Below are positions 23,293 to 35,759 of a stretch of DNA of 64,000 nucleotides, one piece after another. Location of the stretch: NCBI RefSeq assembly GCF_000003855.2, contig NW_003101669.1, forward strand, positions 241,740 to 305,739. Direction: 5' to 3'. The notes under the pieces were generated by a model, which saw only the letters and a program-made list of their open reading frames with translations, made no database searches and was not told where the DNA came from. The DNA is from Blastomyces gilchristii SLH14081 (Eukaryota; Ascomycota; Eurotiomycetes; Onygenales; Ajellomycetaceae). A program made the position numbers and the translations under genes. Position 1 is the first letter of the stretch; each line of letters opens with the position of its first letter.

Positions 23293-26200
23293 CTTGGGGT
23301 TTTCTTTTTCTTTTTCTTTCTTTCTTTCTTTCTTTCTTTCTTTTTTCTTTTTCTTTTGGCGGGTTTTCAGGTCTGGCTTTTTTTGGCTTTGGTTCGGTGG
23401 TTTGTAATACTTGTGCAGCGAGATATTGTATGGATATATGTATGTATGTGTCGATAGTACAGTATGGTTGAAGAGAGTAAGTGAATCGGAGAGAGCGAAC
23501 ACTGGTTGCAAATATCCCGCTGCTTGATATCTTTGGGGTCTGCAGCTCACCCCGCTCCGCTCCGCTGCTCAACGTGACCCCTTTTGCACGCACGTAACGA
23601 GTTTTTAACAGGAGCGACGACGACGATGAGTAATATATTTTTTTCCTCCGCTGTGTGTTTCGTTTTCTCGTGAACGTGTTGGTTTATTGGTTTAATTCGA
23701 TCAACGATATTTTGTGGTTTGCGATGATGCTATACGATACGGCGAGATAGGGGAGGAGGAGGAGGAGGAGGAGGGTATGTAACGATATATCTATTATGTA
23801 AAGCTCAACCACCAGGACATTCCCTCGTCGTTGATACTGGTTCTTCCCGTCTCTCTCCCCTTTGCTTTGTCTTTTGTCTTTGTAGGGATAAATTCCACTG
23901 TGCGGGTATTAACGTGAGTGAGGGAAGTAGTTAGTCTTTTTGGATCAATGGAAAACACATGTAACTAGATAGAAGGTCCAAACCCTGCAGCGCCGGGGGG
24001 GGAGGAGGGGGGCACAAGCAAGCAACGGGATTTAAATTAAGCGAGAGTTGGAAAGTAGCAGGAATAGGAAATAATAATACCAAAAGGCGAACAGAGGAGA
24101 AATACAAAGAGAGATAGGTAATAATGATAATGTGGGGGAACAAGGTTGTTGTTGTTGTAAATAATGTAAAAATGAAACCACCTTTCCGAACGGGTTCTTG
24201 CACTCTTCCCCAAACTCCCATCAGAAGAAAAGAAAGACGGAAGAAGAGTCAAAAAAAGAAAAGCAACAAGAGGCGAAAAGACTCGGACCAACCTGGCCAA
24301 TACGGGGGATTCCTGGATATTTCCTGCATGAGTTATTATTATTATTATTCCCCTCCCCCCTCCTGTTGAAGCCCGGTGCTAGCTTCAGACCTGGGAAAAC
24401 TTATTATTATATTTATTTTAGTAAGTTAGTTAGTCCCTTGCTCGAACCACCATCACGGGAAAAAAAAAAGAAAAGACATAGAACAAGCCATGTTTTTTAG
24501 ACTTCCAAGAAACAATTGTTACGCTGCGCCAATCTGTACAATCACCCACCTCCCCCTCCCCGCCTCCCCACACACAACACACAACACACAACACACAACA
24601 CACACGAGAATGTGCTCGTTGTTCTGATTGCCTACTCTACTCTACCTATTTAGTCCCGGAATGGCCAAAAAGGCGACAGAAATGTTTCGGACTCGGGAGG
24701 CGCGGGATATAAGGTTGTGTTGATTTCGCCTGCCGGCCGGGAAAAGCCCTCTTCTCCCCCCCCCCCCCCCCGATTGGATGGCCCAGTTTACCAAAGGGAA
24801 GGATTGAACTACATTACGCAGTAGTAGTAGTAGTAGTACATATGAGTAGTGGCCCAAGTAATTTCGTCCTTCCTCAGCGGCGGAGAATCAATTTTTCTGT
24901 GTCTCGTGCTCTAGATAGGTTGCGGGATGGTGCTAATGGTGCTAGTGGTGGTGGTGTTTGCGGGGGAGGGGAGGGATCAAAGCCCACGTTTTGGCGCTTC
25001 GATGAATCATGGATTTATTAACTTATTAACTATTGCATTGGTTAGTTACATGACAACGCTGATCATTGTCAGTGGTAACTAGTTAACGAGGAAATATTTA
25101 CATATATCTTGATCATGGCTCTGTAGAAACTATCAGGCCTCGCTCGACGCTGGGAGAGAGCAGACAGCTAAGACTCTGATCTTTATTTACTATGCGTAGT
25201 TATTTAAGTCCACCACCACCCCTCCCCCCCCCCCCCGGGCCACAACTTAACACGCCTGCTAACTTGGTGACCTTGATCATGCGGCCTCACTAGTCAAAAA
25301 ACCTTGTATCGAACAAGCTTCCAGATGAAGAAGAGGTGTGCTGAATCATATCTTTTGTTGTGTTCATGGTTCACACGGAGCGGGAGGGACAACCCGCGCC
25401 CAACCAACGAGTAACCGGGAGGAGAGTGATAGTAAATTATATTTACATCCCTATGTAATGTATGTACAGTGTACATGTACATACATACGGAGAAGCAAAT
25501 GGGAACAACTAACTAAACAGCACTGGACTTGGCCAACACCGGCCGGCCACCTATCCGGAGCGTTGGATGGTGTATATTTATTGAATATTTCATGCAGTCC
25601 ATGCCGAAATCCTCTTCTTCTTCTCCGCTGCCCCCGCCGTGGGTTGGTTGGTGAATGTTGTCTCGTAGTCTGAATGAAACAAGCCCAAACAGCTTATCAG
25701 GAAGTGCGTAATACGTATTAAATATTGTACATGTACATGTATATGTACATTACATACATGTATCTTCTCTTCCTCCTCTTCAATCCTCAATCCTCCCATC
25801 CTCCTCAAGGAGAGAAGTAAGTGCATTATTGTACGTATTATTAAGCCATTATGTATTAGCCGGAGAGGTTGAAAGTAACTATCAAAAACAAGAATCCTTC
25901 AAAATATCCCGTCCAACCCTGTCCTTAACAGAGGGACCCTTGAAACAGAGTAATTTTTTATAGACACAACGAACGACACTTGGATTACCTCCGCAACGCG
26001 CATGGACTTGGAGACACGGAACACCAGTTGGCAAATCCTTCTTCTTACCTTCCGACTACTTTTACTTGTTGACACTTGGTGAATATATAACTATACACTA
26101 CTATACTATAGCACGCACGCACGCACGCACACACGCAAGCACGCAGGCTGTCAAGAGACGTCTTGATTCGCTTTATTTAGCCTCTATCTAAAATCGTAAC

Positions 26201-26670
26201 TGTTGACTATCATCATACGGAACCTCGCTGCCAGAGCCAACCTCTTTCCCTCCCCTTTCCCCCATGAAACAGGCGGCAGTGTCGCGGCCTCAACCATGCC
26301 TCAGCATAAATGGAATCAACATATGAAATCCATAACCATTTAAGGCCCATTTCTCCCTTCCTCCCGGCTCCAACTAGAAAATATATAAAAATAAACGTAG
26401 GTAAAAACTGAAAGCAAAGGTCCAAGCGATTTAAATATTTTCGAGTTCGTTTATCCCTCGTGAGCGTAACAACAATCAACAATCAAAGAAAAAAAAAAAA
26501 GTAAAAAAAAAATGAAAAATCAAGAGCAAAAAACGAAACAACGCAAACGCGCCAGAATGTCGCCCAGATTTTGTCTGATCGTTCGTTGGAAACCTTTTCG
26601 GTAATCTCATCTTTTCTTTGCTGTTTTTGTAAATATATATATATTTTTTTTCTTCTTGTACAGGTGTCGT
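23293..26670. other. Long spacer without a recognised gene
   Basis: 3.4 kb of low-complexity DNA: a GGA run near 23755, TTATTA and AGTAGT repeats, CCCC and AAAA homopolymers, a CACA(A)C repeat near 24575-24603, an ACGC repeat near 26112 and TACATGTACA palindromes at 25472 and 25728. I found no frame with family features on either strand. It may carry long untranslated regions or non-coding transcripts. Confidence 0.45.
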
Positions 26671-26885
26671 TTATCCCTCGCTCATCTGGACGTCTTTCAT
26701 CTCCACGCCTTTCGCGGCCGATATCCAGAGGACATTATTACACCTAGACAAGGGGTGAGACGTGTTGAGCGTTAGCGCGCACAGTTCAGTTCAGTTTCGT
26801 ATCTATATATAAAATATATAAAAGAGAAGTACGGAAAAGCATAGAACCCCTTCCACACCGTCATAGCCTCAAACATCACTTTGAG

Positions 26886-26955
<70 letters not shown>

Positions 26956-27126
26956 CCCCGTATCAAAACCTGCCCCAAACTACCCGGGCCCTTCCCGCCA
27001 ATGAATTCCCCCGAATTCAACAACGGGATTTTCATATTTAAATCAACGCTGACAAGCTGGCCCTTGTACTCTGTCGGGCCCCTTTTCAGGCGCACAATGA
27101 TTTTAACCTCAAAAATCTCTTTGGGG

Positions 27127-27193
<67 letters not shown>

Positions 27194-27697
27194 ACCGTAT
27201 CAAAACCTGCCCCAAACTACCCGTGCTCTTCCCGTCAATGAATTCCTCCGTATTCGACAACTGGATATTCATATATGAATCAACGCTGACGAGCTGGCCC
27301 TTGTACTCTGTCTGGCCCCATTTCAGGCGCACGATGATATCCTCGTTGACACTATAGCAAAACGGAAAAAAGAAAAAAAAAGAAAATTCGGTAAGCACAC
27401 TAGGCATGGAAAGAAGTGGTAGGTGTTGTCGGGTGGGGATTTGTTTTTAAATATTGGGAGAGGAGAGGGGAGAGAGGTAGGGTAGGTAGGGTAGGCCGTT
27501 TGGTAGGTAGGAGGGGAGGGAGACGTACAGAGATTGCAGCATAGGCCGCGGGTTTAAAGGTACGAACTAAAAGACGTGGATATGTGTTAGAATAGCTAGC
27601 TATATAACATTGTAGAATTTTTCTTTTCTTGTAGGAGAGTCTGTAAGAAGGAAATGCTGGCTGGTTTCGCCTGGTCGCGCGTTACACTTACACTCAT
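26671..27697 (-). CDS. smx3: Small nuclear ribonucleoprotein F (Sm protein F)
   Basis: Four exons, 27692-27697 (only ATG AGT), 27529-27566, 27196-27351 and 26671-26743, encode 90 residues. The product reads [19 protein letters not shown], then [30 protein letters not shown] and [13 protein letters not shown], which are the Sm1 and Sm2 motifs of SmF. It is a subunit of the heptameric Sm ring on U1, U2, U4 and U5 snRNAs and so part of the spliceosome core. The 6-bp first exon with donor GTAAGT is supported by exact phase and by the universal [10 protein letters not shown] start. The third intron (26744-27195) is odd: directly after the donor GTGAG it has a 62-base T run, an altered copy of exon 3 and a second T run. 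Confidence 0.93.
26886..27190. repeat. Duplicated A-run plus exon-like block inside the SmF intron
   Basis: On the plus strand there is A67 (26886-26952), a degraded copy of SmF exon 3 (about 26953-27118), A62 (27129-27190), then the true exon. The degraded copy aligns with the true exon without gaps over about 140 bp, with about 15 substitutions. It lacks the GT donor (GGGAG instead of GTGAG), so it cannot act as an exon. See findings for why it looks like a sequencing or assembly artefact. Confidence 0.8.
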
Positions 27698-28214
27698 TGT
27701 GAATAGGAAGGGGGGTGTGTGTGCAATATCATCTGCGAGTATCGGAGAGGTGGGATATGAGGGTAAGAGTCTCGTGGTGGTGAATTAGCGACACGTAAAT
27801 AGATCCGGCACGGTATAGAAGCGAGTAGTAGGTAGCAAGAGGTTTTGCTCTCCGTGCCAAATCCAATTCGTCGGGATAAAGCACTGATGGTTGGTTACTG
27901 TTGAAGCTCTCATGAAATCTCCCAGGGCGGCTGCGATCGATCTGCCGGGCTGCTAGGCGGTGAAAAGCATTGGCCAATCATAATCACTTTCTCGGCGAGA
28001 CAAAGAGGAGGAATCAATAATACAAACATTATATATTATTTATTCCATTAATCTTTACAGCATACATCAATTAATGGCATACAGAAGAATTCAGCCCTCT
28101 TCTAGTCCACCGTCCTGCCCATCACTGAAATCATGTTTTCCCCCTCCTCCCAAGGACTCGTAGACCTTCCAGATTCCCGCATTTTTTTCCACCCAATATA
28201 TCATACACACCGCC
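27698..28214. other. Spacer between the SmF and UPF0587 genes
   Basis: Promoter of the SmF gene and 3' region of the UPF0587 gene, both on the minus strand. No gene recognised; the minus frame at 27729-27977 lies in the SmF leader and has no family features. Confidence 0.5.
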
Positions 28215-28851
28215 TCATGCTCTGCGAATCTCCCAGCTCACGTCTTTGATACTTACCTCCTCACCTGCCTTCTCATCATAATCATACCACTCCCCATCGC
28301 TAAGATCGACACTTGAAAATGCCGTCGATGATTCTGCTCCCTTCGCTTCCCACTCTCCCTAGTTATCCATGAACGTAACAACCGTTAACAACACTCAAAG
28401 GACGAGGGAAGTGCACATCATTATTATATATATATTCACCAGCAGCGTAAAACTCACATCAGCCTTAAACTCCGTAAACTCCAGCCCTCGACAATCGAAC
28501 TCGATGATTTTTTGCCCCTCGCTTTTCGATTCATCATATGCGATTGGTCCGTTGGGGATCGAGGCGGAATGTGTCCTCTTTTTTTAATTTCCATTTCCAT
28601 TCATAAGAATATCAATCAGCATTAAACCTTTTTTTTTTCTTTTTTTCAGCGTGCCCAAATCTAGCATAAACAGGATGATGCTAGTCTAGTCTCCCCCCTC
28701 AAAAGGAAAAAGTAATGAAAAAAAGAAGAAGAAAAAAAGGGAAGTAGTGGAGCTCTCGTCGTAGATAAAACTCTGGATAAAGAGTCCAACCATGCAAGCA
28801 GGCGAGCAAGCATTCAAGAATCAAAATCGCATCAGGGGGACAAAAGGCATT

Positions 28852-28898
<47 letters not shown>

Positions 28899-29520
28899 GC
28901 CTGCCAAACTCACCCCACAGAGTCTACATTTCCATACGAAATTTGCCTCACCCCGACTGCCGGGGACCTCAAGTTTCTCCTAAGAGCAACAAGTCAGCTT
29001 TCAGGTAGAAGAAGGTAGAAGAAAAATACGGGAGTGGTCATTCAAATAATATGACGACGCGCGCATGGCCCAGTAATTTGAATGAGCCTATATATATATA
29101 TATATATAAATAAAGATGTTCATCACTCACAAATCTATTAAAGCTCACCCAGTTAGGGTGGACTTCCCGGCAGGAGGTGCATTGCACTTTAAACGTGTAG
29201 AAGTAAGGGTTCTGTTCCGTGTCCTTGGGCCGGAGATTCGTGACCCTGCGTTGTACAGTAGTTTTATTAGTATCAAGAGCCACCACTGTTGGATTTTATG
29301 AATGTCCGTAGAATGTATTTTAATATGGGTAAAATCATGCGAGTATTTAGTATTAAATGCTGATGTTGTCCAAACCAGGACAGGTGTGGCGGGGCGGGGT
29401 AGGTACAGGCGGGGGGGGGGATAAGCTCCGACAGGATGTTAGAGTGATAAAAAGGAGACAACAGGTTAGAAAGGGGAATACTTGCCCTGATAGCTCCGCA
29501 GAGAGTACAAGAGAGTACAT
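28215..29520 (-). CDS. UPF0587/DUF866 CXXC zinc-binding protein
   Basis: Five exons, 29486-29520, 29131-29245, 28914-28979, 28458-28577 and 28215-28358, give 159 residues. The product begins MYSLVLSAELSGVTNLRPKD and continues FKVQCTSCREVHPNW, then ANFVWKCRLCG, IIEFDCRGLEFTEFKAD and GEWYDYDEKAGEEVSIKDV, ending WEIRRA. Two CXXC pairs (CTSC, CRLC) are the expected zinc ligands of the family (human C1orf123/CZIB; yeast YCR090C). The cellular role is poorly known. Intron 1 uses a GC donor (GCAAGT). Intron 3 holds an A/T homopolymer of about 39 bases close to its donor. Length equals the family norm, and every junction is in phase. Confidence 0.92.
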
Positions 29521-31047
29521 TTTAAATCAACTTTGGCTGATTCCCTGGTGGAATTTGGGGGTTTGTATCGCTCAGCGGGTTGGTTGATCTCTGCGCGGTG
29601 CAATTGGTTTCGTGGAGCTAAAGATTTAACTAAGTTAGTTATTTAAGTTTCCAGAGTATTTAGCTAAATATAAAAAGGTCGAAAAGATTGTTTTTTCTTC
29701 ATGCACTTTGATGTTTGTATGACAGAATTTATTTCTCATTATAACTAGTAGTATTTATTTTTAATTCTCTCTTGCACAGTAGTTTCGAATAAATAAAGAG
29801 TACAAGAAGTATAGTTGCCCTTATATATGAGTTTTTCTCTTTGAACGCTATTTGCAGCAGGGAAATGCACAGAACTTGTATCCAAAACCAAGGGTTTCTG
29901 ATAGGATGAGAGGCAGAGTCCAGATAAATTCGTCGCAGCCCTGACTGAATATGATAAAAGAAAGAGCTGGCTCATTTGCTTTGAGTCGAACTAAGAATCT
30001 CGAAGTAGTTATCTTGTCATCCGATTTTTGAAGCCTTGTGCAAACAGCTATCCTACGCAGTATATCGACAAACCTTACAAGCAGCCTCTCTCGCTTATTT
30101 ACTAGTAGTTCTGATACATAACCACAAGAGCAGCAGCAGCAGCAGCAGCAGTATTGTCCCTGCGGTCAAAAGGTGAGCAGTCGTTTGAGTTCTACGCTTT
30201 CTTCTCTTTGCCTTGCGGACATGATTGGTTGACGGTTATATTTCCAGCAGCCACACCCTGTCATCACAGATCAACTGGTTTCGGAGGAATATTACCTAGT
30301 TAGCTAAATAGCTAGTTACCAGGGGCATCACAGGTTGAGTAAAGTCGCTAGAACTTCAATAATTGAAAAAAGGCCCTTACATATATTTATATTAATCTCC
30401 ATTAGTTTCTTATTCAAGTGTTTCAGATATTCAGCAGAGGAACGGCTCCTATTCTTTAGAAGATGAATACCAGGAGGAGAGGTTATTGTTATTTAGTTAC
30501 ATCCAGCTCGCACATAAGCAGGGGTAGCTGTCAGCATCAAATGTGAGACATCTTGTGCTCAGAAAGCCCGGAGGGGATGAGAATATACTGCGTAAAGTAA
30601 TGTATATCGCATCGGACTCGGTGCAATTCTCTCATTATTATTTCAATGAATGAAGGCTAGATATCGTTCTCAATCCGCATATCCCTACAATTCCATCCCA
30701 TGCAGGCCGAAGCACCGCACCGCGAATAAATCCAAAACAGCAACGAAACGAATAATATCCCCGAGACTACGCTACGGCAGCCTAAATATCTGGACCAAAG
30801 ACTCTGGCTTCGGATTCCAAGCCTGGGCATGTCTTGGCCCGAGACAACCCGGGCGCGGAGAATTGCAGATCATATCGCAAGGATTGATTGATATCAATTC
30901 CCACAGCCCCCGGCATATTTATATATATCATACTATAATATATTATTGTCATGTTTACGACTCCGGGATGATGGCGATTCATGGAGGGAACATCGCCGCC
31001 GCCCGTTTCTTTTGGCAGCTCTTTGACTCAAGAACGACAGCAAACTC
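29521..31047. other. Divergent promoter region of the UPF0587 and DUF3431 genes
   Basis: 1.5 kb without a recognised gene. A CAG microsatellite occurs near 30130-30150. The plus frame 30650-31078 overlaps the start of the next gene but has no family features. Confidence 0.45.
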
Positions 31048-32249
31048 ATGTTGTCCCACCTCCGTCCCCGGGTCCTGACTTCCTCCTCCTCGAGCCTTTA
31101 CCGCCGCCGGATTCGTCTCCTCGCTAGCACCCTTCTCTTCGTGCTATTCGTTTTCTATTACCTCCGGAATGATAGAGATGACGCAAAGCCGTTACCACAT
31201 GGCCATGGACATGATCCACAAGCCGCCGTTGTGGTTGCTGGCCTGCGGAGCTCAAACACCAAATGGCTGCCCAAAGCATTCCCTCAATGGGATATGCATA
31301 TCTATATTGCGGACGACGAGCCTACCCAACTGCGTATCCCCAGGAATAAGGGGAGGGAGGCTATGGTTTATTTGACGTTCGTACAGAGTGAATACCACAG
31401 CAAACCTTTTTTTTTTTTTTCCCTCTCTTGTTCATTTTAAATAATTAATTAATTTATTCATAGATACATGATTGATCATTACGATGACCACCCAAATGAT
31501 ACTGCCGTTCTCTTCCTCCACGCGGACCAGAACCAATGGCACAACGACGATGAGAAGTACGGTGCGTTCGAGAAATCCCCCACGCCGAAAAAAAGAACCA
31601 ACCCGGAAATCCTTCTAACCAAGACTCCCCAGATGGTAAGCGCATGCTCGAGCGCTTCAACCTCCAACACCTCGTACGCGAAGGCTACGTAAACATGCGC
31701 TGCCACCCGTACCCGGGCTGCACCACGGGACTCGATCTGACCGCAGTCCCGACAGTAGTAAACACCAGCGAAGCAGCAACGATCGCGGGCATCCTGCAGA
31801 ACGCTGCCACCCTCTTCCCCGGCGCGACAAGCCTACCGGGAGAAGTTGCGGTGGGTTGCTGTGCGCAGTTTGGTGTTACGGCCCGCGCCATTCGAGAAAA
31901 TCCGCTGCAGAGATATGAAGAATTGCGGCAGTGGTTGCTTGACACGCAGCTGTCGGATCAGATTAGTGGGAGGGTTATGGAGTATATGTGGCATGGTAAA
32001 TGATCCGCCCCCTTCCCCGCCCTCTCTTGTTCTCTGTCCTTCTTCCTCTTGCTAATATGTGTATATTACATAACTCCAGTTTTGTTTGGGCAGCCGGCAA
32101 GGCACTGCCCCGATCCACAGCAATGCTATTGCCAGGTCTATGGACGGTGCAATCTCAATTGCGTGGACGGGGATTGCGGGGTGTATATATACCCGTTTGG
32201 TGCGGGTCGTTCGTGGTTTAATCGGATAAAGGATTACCTTGGAATATAG
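31048..32249 (+). CDS. DUF3431 family membrane-anchored protein
   Basis: Four exons, 31048-31376, 31464-31561, 31633-31995 and 32080-32249, give 319 residues. An Arg-rich cytosolic start is followed by one hydrophobic helix (LLASTLLFVLFVFYYL, about residues 24-40), giving type II topology. The body carries VVVAGLRSSNTKWLPKAFP, IYIADDEP, NKGREAMVYLTYMIDHYDD, ADQNQWHNDD, GCCAQFGVT and YEELRQWLLDT, ending in WHVLFGQPARHCPDPQQCYC. This matches the fungal DUF3431 family, distantly like glycosyltransferase-type folds; function unknown. The unusual donor GTTCGT of intron 1 and the 71-bp intron 2 are supported by exact phase and motif continuity. The C-terminal exon is Cys-rich (six Cys in about 30 residues), suggesting a lumenal disulfide domain. 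Confidence 0.85.
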
Positions 32250-32900
32250 TTGGTTAAAAGGGTTCATTGATTTGGTTATTATTTCTGGTTTGTGCTGGAT
32301 AGATTTTACATGGCTTGGGGTTATCTGGCCCCGAAGGAGGTTGATTATTCCGGCTCTTTTTGCTTTGTTCTTCGAATTATCTTGTTATATATGCATACAT
32401 AAAGAATAGAGTTATAGATAGATAGATATAGATAGGTTCTTGACAACTTCGCAGTCCAGAAAGCCAGAAAGCATCATGGCATATCAAATATTTTCCTCAA
32501 CAGCACATCAAAAATCTGCAACATATGTGACATTTCCGAATACACTACTATACCATTTGCTCAGTACAGGATTAATCGTGTATGTTTTCTACAAACATCA
32601 TCACCGTGGCTGAAAGGGTGGCGTGGCGGTCGGTCCATATAAGGAACAAATCCGATTTTGCTCCAACAAACAACATTTTTTCCCATCATCAATTCAAATC
32701 AAGAACATAAATACATAAATACAACCACAACCACAGCCAAAAAGCCAAAAAGCCAAAACTCTACCCACACTCACTCACCCACTCACCCACTCACTCATTC
32801 AAACACATTCATTCATTCATCCATCCGTCCCTCCCCTGTCCAATGACGAAGGACCAAAACTCCACTGTTCCCGTACGCTGAGGACGCGCCTTGTTGAACG
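32250..32900. other. Spacer between the DUF3431 and dad1 genes
   Basis: No gene. The right half (about 32,690-32,830) has CACTCACC and CATT simple repeats in the dad1 leader. Confidence 0.5.
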
Positions 32901-34041
32901 ATGTCATCGTCTGCTGCTGCTGCTGGTGCTGCTGCTGCCGGTCAACAACCACCGCGGCCACAGTCGTCAGCGAATGCGCCCACGTACTTTGAGACGCAGC
33001 GGGAGGAATTGGTTAGGGAGATTGCATTGGTGAGGATTCCTATTTGTCTTTACTTTTTGTGTCCGCTTTTAACTGTTATTTTCATTGTTACATATATAAA
33101 ACTACTGAATCTCCTCCCCTTCCCCGATGTTTTTTTTTTCCTTTCCCCTCACCCAGCGCGTGTGTGGTTTGGTTGTTTTTTATCTTATCGCGTTTCCATG
33201 CCGTGACGAATGGCAGTTTTGTTATTTCCATGTCCCTTTGCTGCTTTCTGCTTTTGCTCCTTTATTGAATTGAACTTTGCTCTGAGTATATTTCTTCATG
33301 CTCCATGCTCAAACTTCATATGTTTTGTTTTACATATGGAATGGCGTTATCCCTAACACTATCCCTGTCACATTCATCTTCATCGCGAAACCAGTTGAGA
33401 TGATAGTGTTCCACCCTCCGTCAAATGCCATTTGCCTTCTATAGGGAGAGGAAGGGAGCAGCAGCAGTCTCTTCTGCTCACAACCTTCTCCATCATCTCC
33501 ATAACCATCATCGTCCGTATGGGGAGAAGAGGGAAGCCATTCACTCACTCCAAAAATACAACCCAATCTTCCAGTTATGTCTATATAATATAATATCGGC
33601 ACGCTTCCCTTATAAACCATGAGCCTACCAACTCTAACAAAGGAAACATACAACCAGAGCCTCGAACAAGTCCTCCAAAACATCAACCGGCTGAACCGGA
33701 ATCTGGAAAGCGTCATCACCGTAAGTTGACTATCCTACCCTCAAACCCCCAAAGTTTCTTTAATATATATATATATATATATCGACAACCCACGTATCCA
33801 TTTATACAATGCAAGAGAACCCTAAAAATAAAAATAAAAACAGGTCGGCAACGAATTTTCCTCCGTAGAGGCGCTATGGTCGCAATTCGAGACGGTGATG
33901 GGGCTTGGTAATAACAATAACAATAACGACATCGACAACGACAATGAGAATGAGAATGAGAATGAGAATGAGGGTCATGGTGAAGGTGCGCAACATGACG
34001 ACCATGATCATGAGGATGGTGAGAGAGGTCGTGGACACTGA
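32901..34041 (+). CDS. dad1: DASH complex subunit Dad1
   Basis: Three exons, 32901-33029, 33658-33720 and 33844-34041, give 129 residues. After an Ala/Pro-rich start, TYFETQREELVREIAL joins SLEQVLQNINRLNRNLESVI and VGNEFSSVEALWSQFETVMG, the compact helical Dad1 core. Dad1 belongs to the ten-protein DASH/Dam1 ring that couples kinetochores to microtubules. The first intron is long for this genome (628 bp). The C-terminal tail after the core is a low-complexity Asn/Asp/Glu/His run (NNNNNNDIDNDNENENENEN, then HDDHDHEDGERGRGH), which makes the protein longer than typical Dad1 (about 90-100 residues). Confidence 0.9.
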
Positions 34042-34274
34042 CGAGGACGAGGACGAGGACGAGGATGGAGCGGCCCATATCCGGGTCCCGGTCGAGAATA
34101 ATAGGTTGACCATGAGGAGGCGATGGAGATAAGTTGTGATGATACATAATATAGATAGATAGATGTGTTTGTAGGTGTGTGCACGAATAGAAGCTGAAGG
34201 GGCGACAGTTTGGTATGATCCATATGGCATGATAGGATTTTTGGTCTTTTTTGGTCTTTTTTGGTCTTTTTTGG

Positions 34275-34313
<39 letters not shown>

Positions 34314-35759
34314 ATAAATAGATAGAAATACACATATGGGATGTATAAACCACTAGAGGGTTGATTTTATGTTATTTTTCAGTAGATGTTCAGCTGTTCA
34401 TAACATGCATACATAGAATCACTACATTCTCTTTTCATCTATTTATCACGAAACTCATATTTCATTTCCTTCAACAATCTCCTTACATTCACTTCCTCTA
34501 CTACTCCTCACATTCTCTCAATTTCTCACTCTTTCCACTTCACTAACTCACTCATCAATCTCTTGACATTGTACTGTGTACTGTACTTTACATACATGCA
34601 TGCACACACCTAACCTAAACCATACCCTCTCCATTCCCCAACCCACTCTCTCAAAAAAAAAAAGCATGTACAGTACAATTCATATCTCAAATAAAAAGAA
34701 AAAACAGCCCGAAAAAAGGGAATATATGGAAAACTGATCAACTTAGAAGAGAGGAAATATGTTGGGTTAAAAAAAAAAAAAAGAAAAAAAAGACAAACAC
34801 TTTCTATATGCATTTTTGTTGTCATGCCTTGGAATGTATTTCATCATCATCTCAATTCACTTTCAAAATGCTCATTGGGGAGGAAAAGGTTCACACACTC
34901 AGAGTTGATTTGTAAAAAGAATAAAACAAAAAACAAAGGAACCTCAAAATATAGTTATAAAAAAAGGGCGAATGATTAAGGAGAGGTGTGAAAAATTCAA
35001 AATTGGAGTTAAAAACATACTATGGTAATAAAGGCTAAAAAAAAAAGCCGAGAAACATTAAAACTGGCCAATAGACAACAACAGACGTGAAAGACAAAAA
35101 AGACATATTTGCGCCATATCGTACTCTGTGAAAAAAAATAGGAAAATGGAAAGCATAAAGGAATAAGGGAAAAAGAAAAACGCCCATGAAAATGGAGGTA
35201 ATGTTTGTATAATCAACAAGGTCACGGTGACCTTTGTTATCGCCGTAGAATGAAAATTCCCCCTGTCACCGGTGGGCGGGTGGTCAGGGACAGGACACAA
35301 GCAGCAGGTCATCAAAATGACAGAAAGAATCAATGCCGGAGCCAGAGCCGGGGCCAAGAAGGAAAAGGGTAAAAGGACAAAACAACATTTATACCGAGAC
35401 ATGAAAAGCATCCGTGTAGTGCCATTCATACATTGCAAAAAGGGGGGCATTTCGTCAGCGGGGAACTGGAACGTTGTGTTCATATTTTCGTCGTCCTCGT
35501 GAGGGTTCTTTTGTTTGGTGGGTAGGTGGTGGTAAGTAAGGTCCGAGTGTTCAGAGGAGGTTGGTCCATCCCAACAAGTGTCGTGAGTATATCGTCTGTA
35601 GATGGGTGGGGGGAAGAAGGGGAAATATATTGATCATCCGATAGGTGATATGGGGAGCGGAGGTTGGAAAGGGTGAGTCATGAGATTAGGGGGCAGGGGG
35701 CAGAATTCATTCGCATTCCCCCCGGGTGAAATAAAATGGAACCGGGGGGGGGGTGATGT
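34042..35759. other. Convergent spacer between dad1 and rho4
   Basis: No gene recognised. It contains TTTTGGTC repeats and a T run (about 34,240-34,311), several A runs and a TGTACTGTAC stretch near 34,575. Probably the 3' untranslated regions of both genes. Confidence 0.5.

Noticed and set aside
26772..27095. Second SmF-like gene or paralogue
   Set aside because: No start, no donor, and substitutions follow a read-phasing pattern; treated as a ghost copy.
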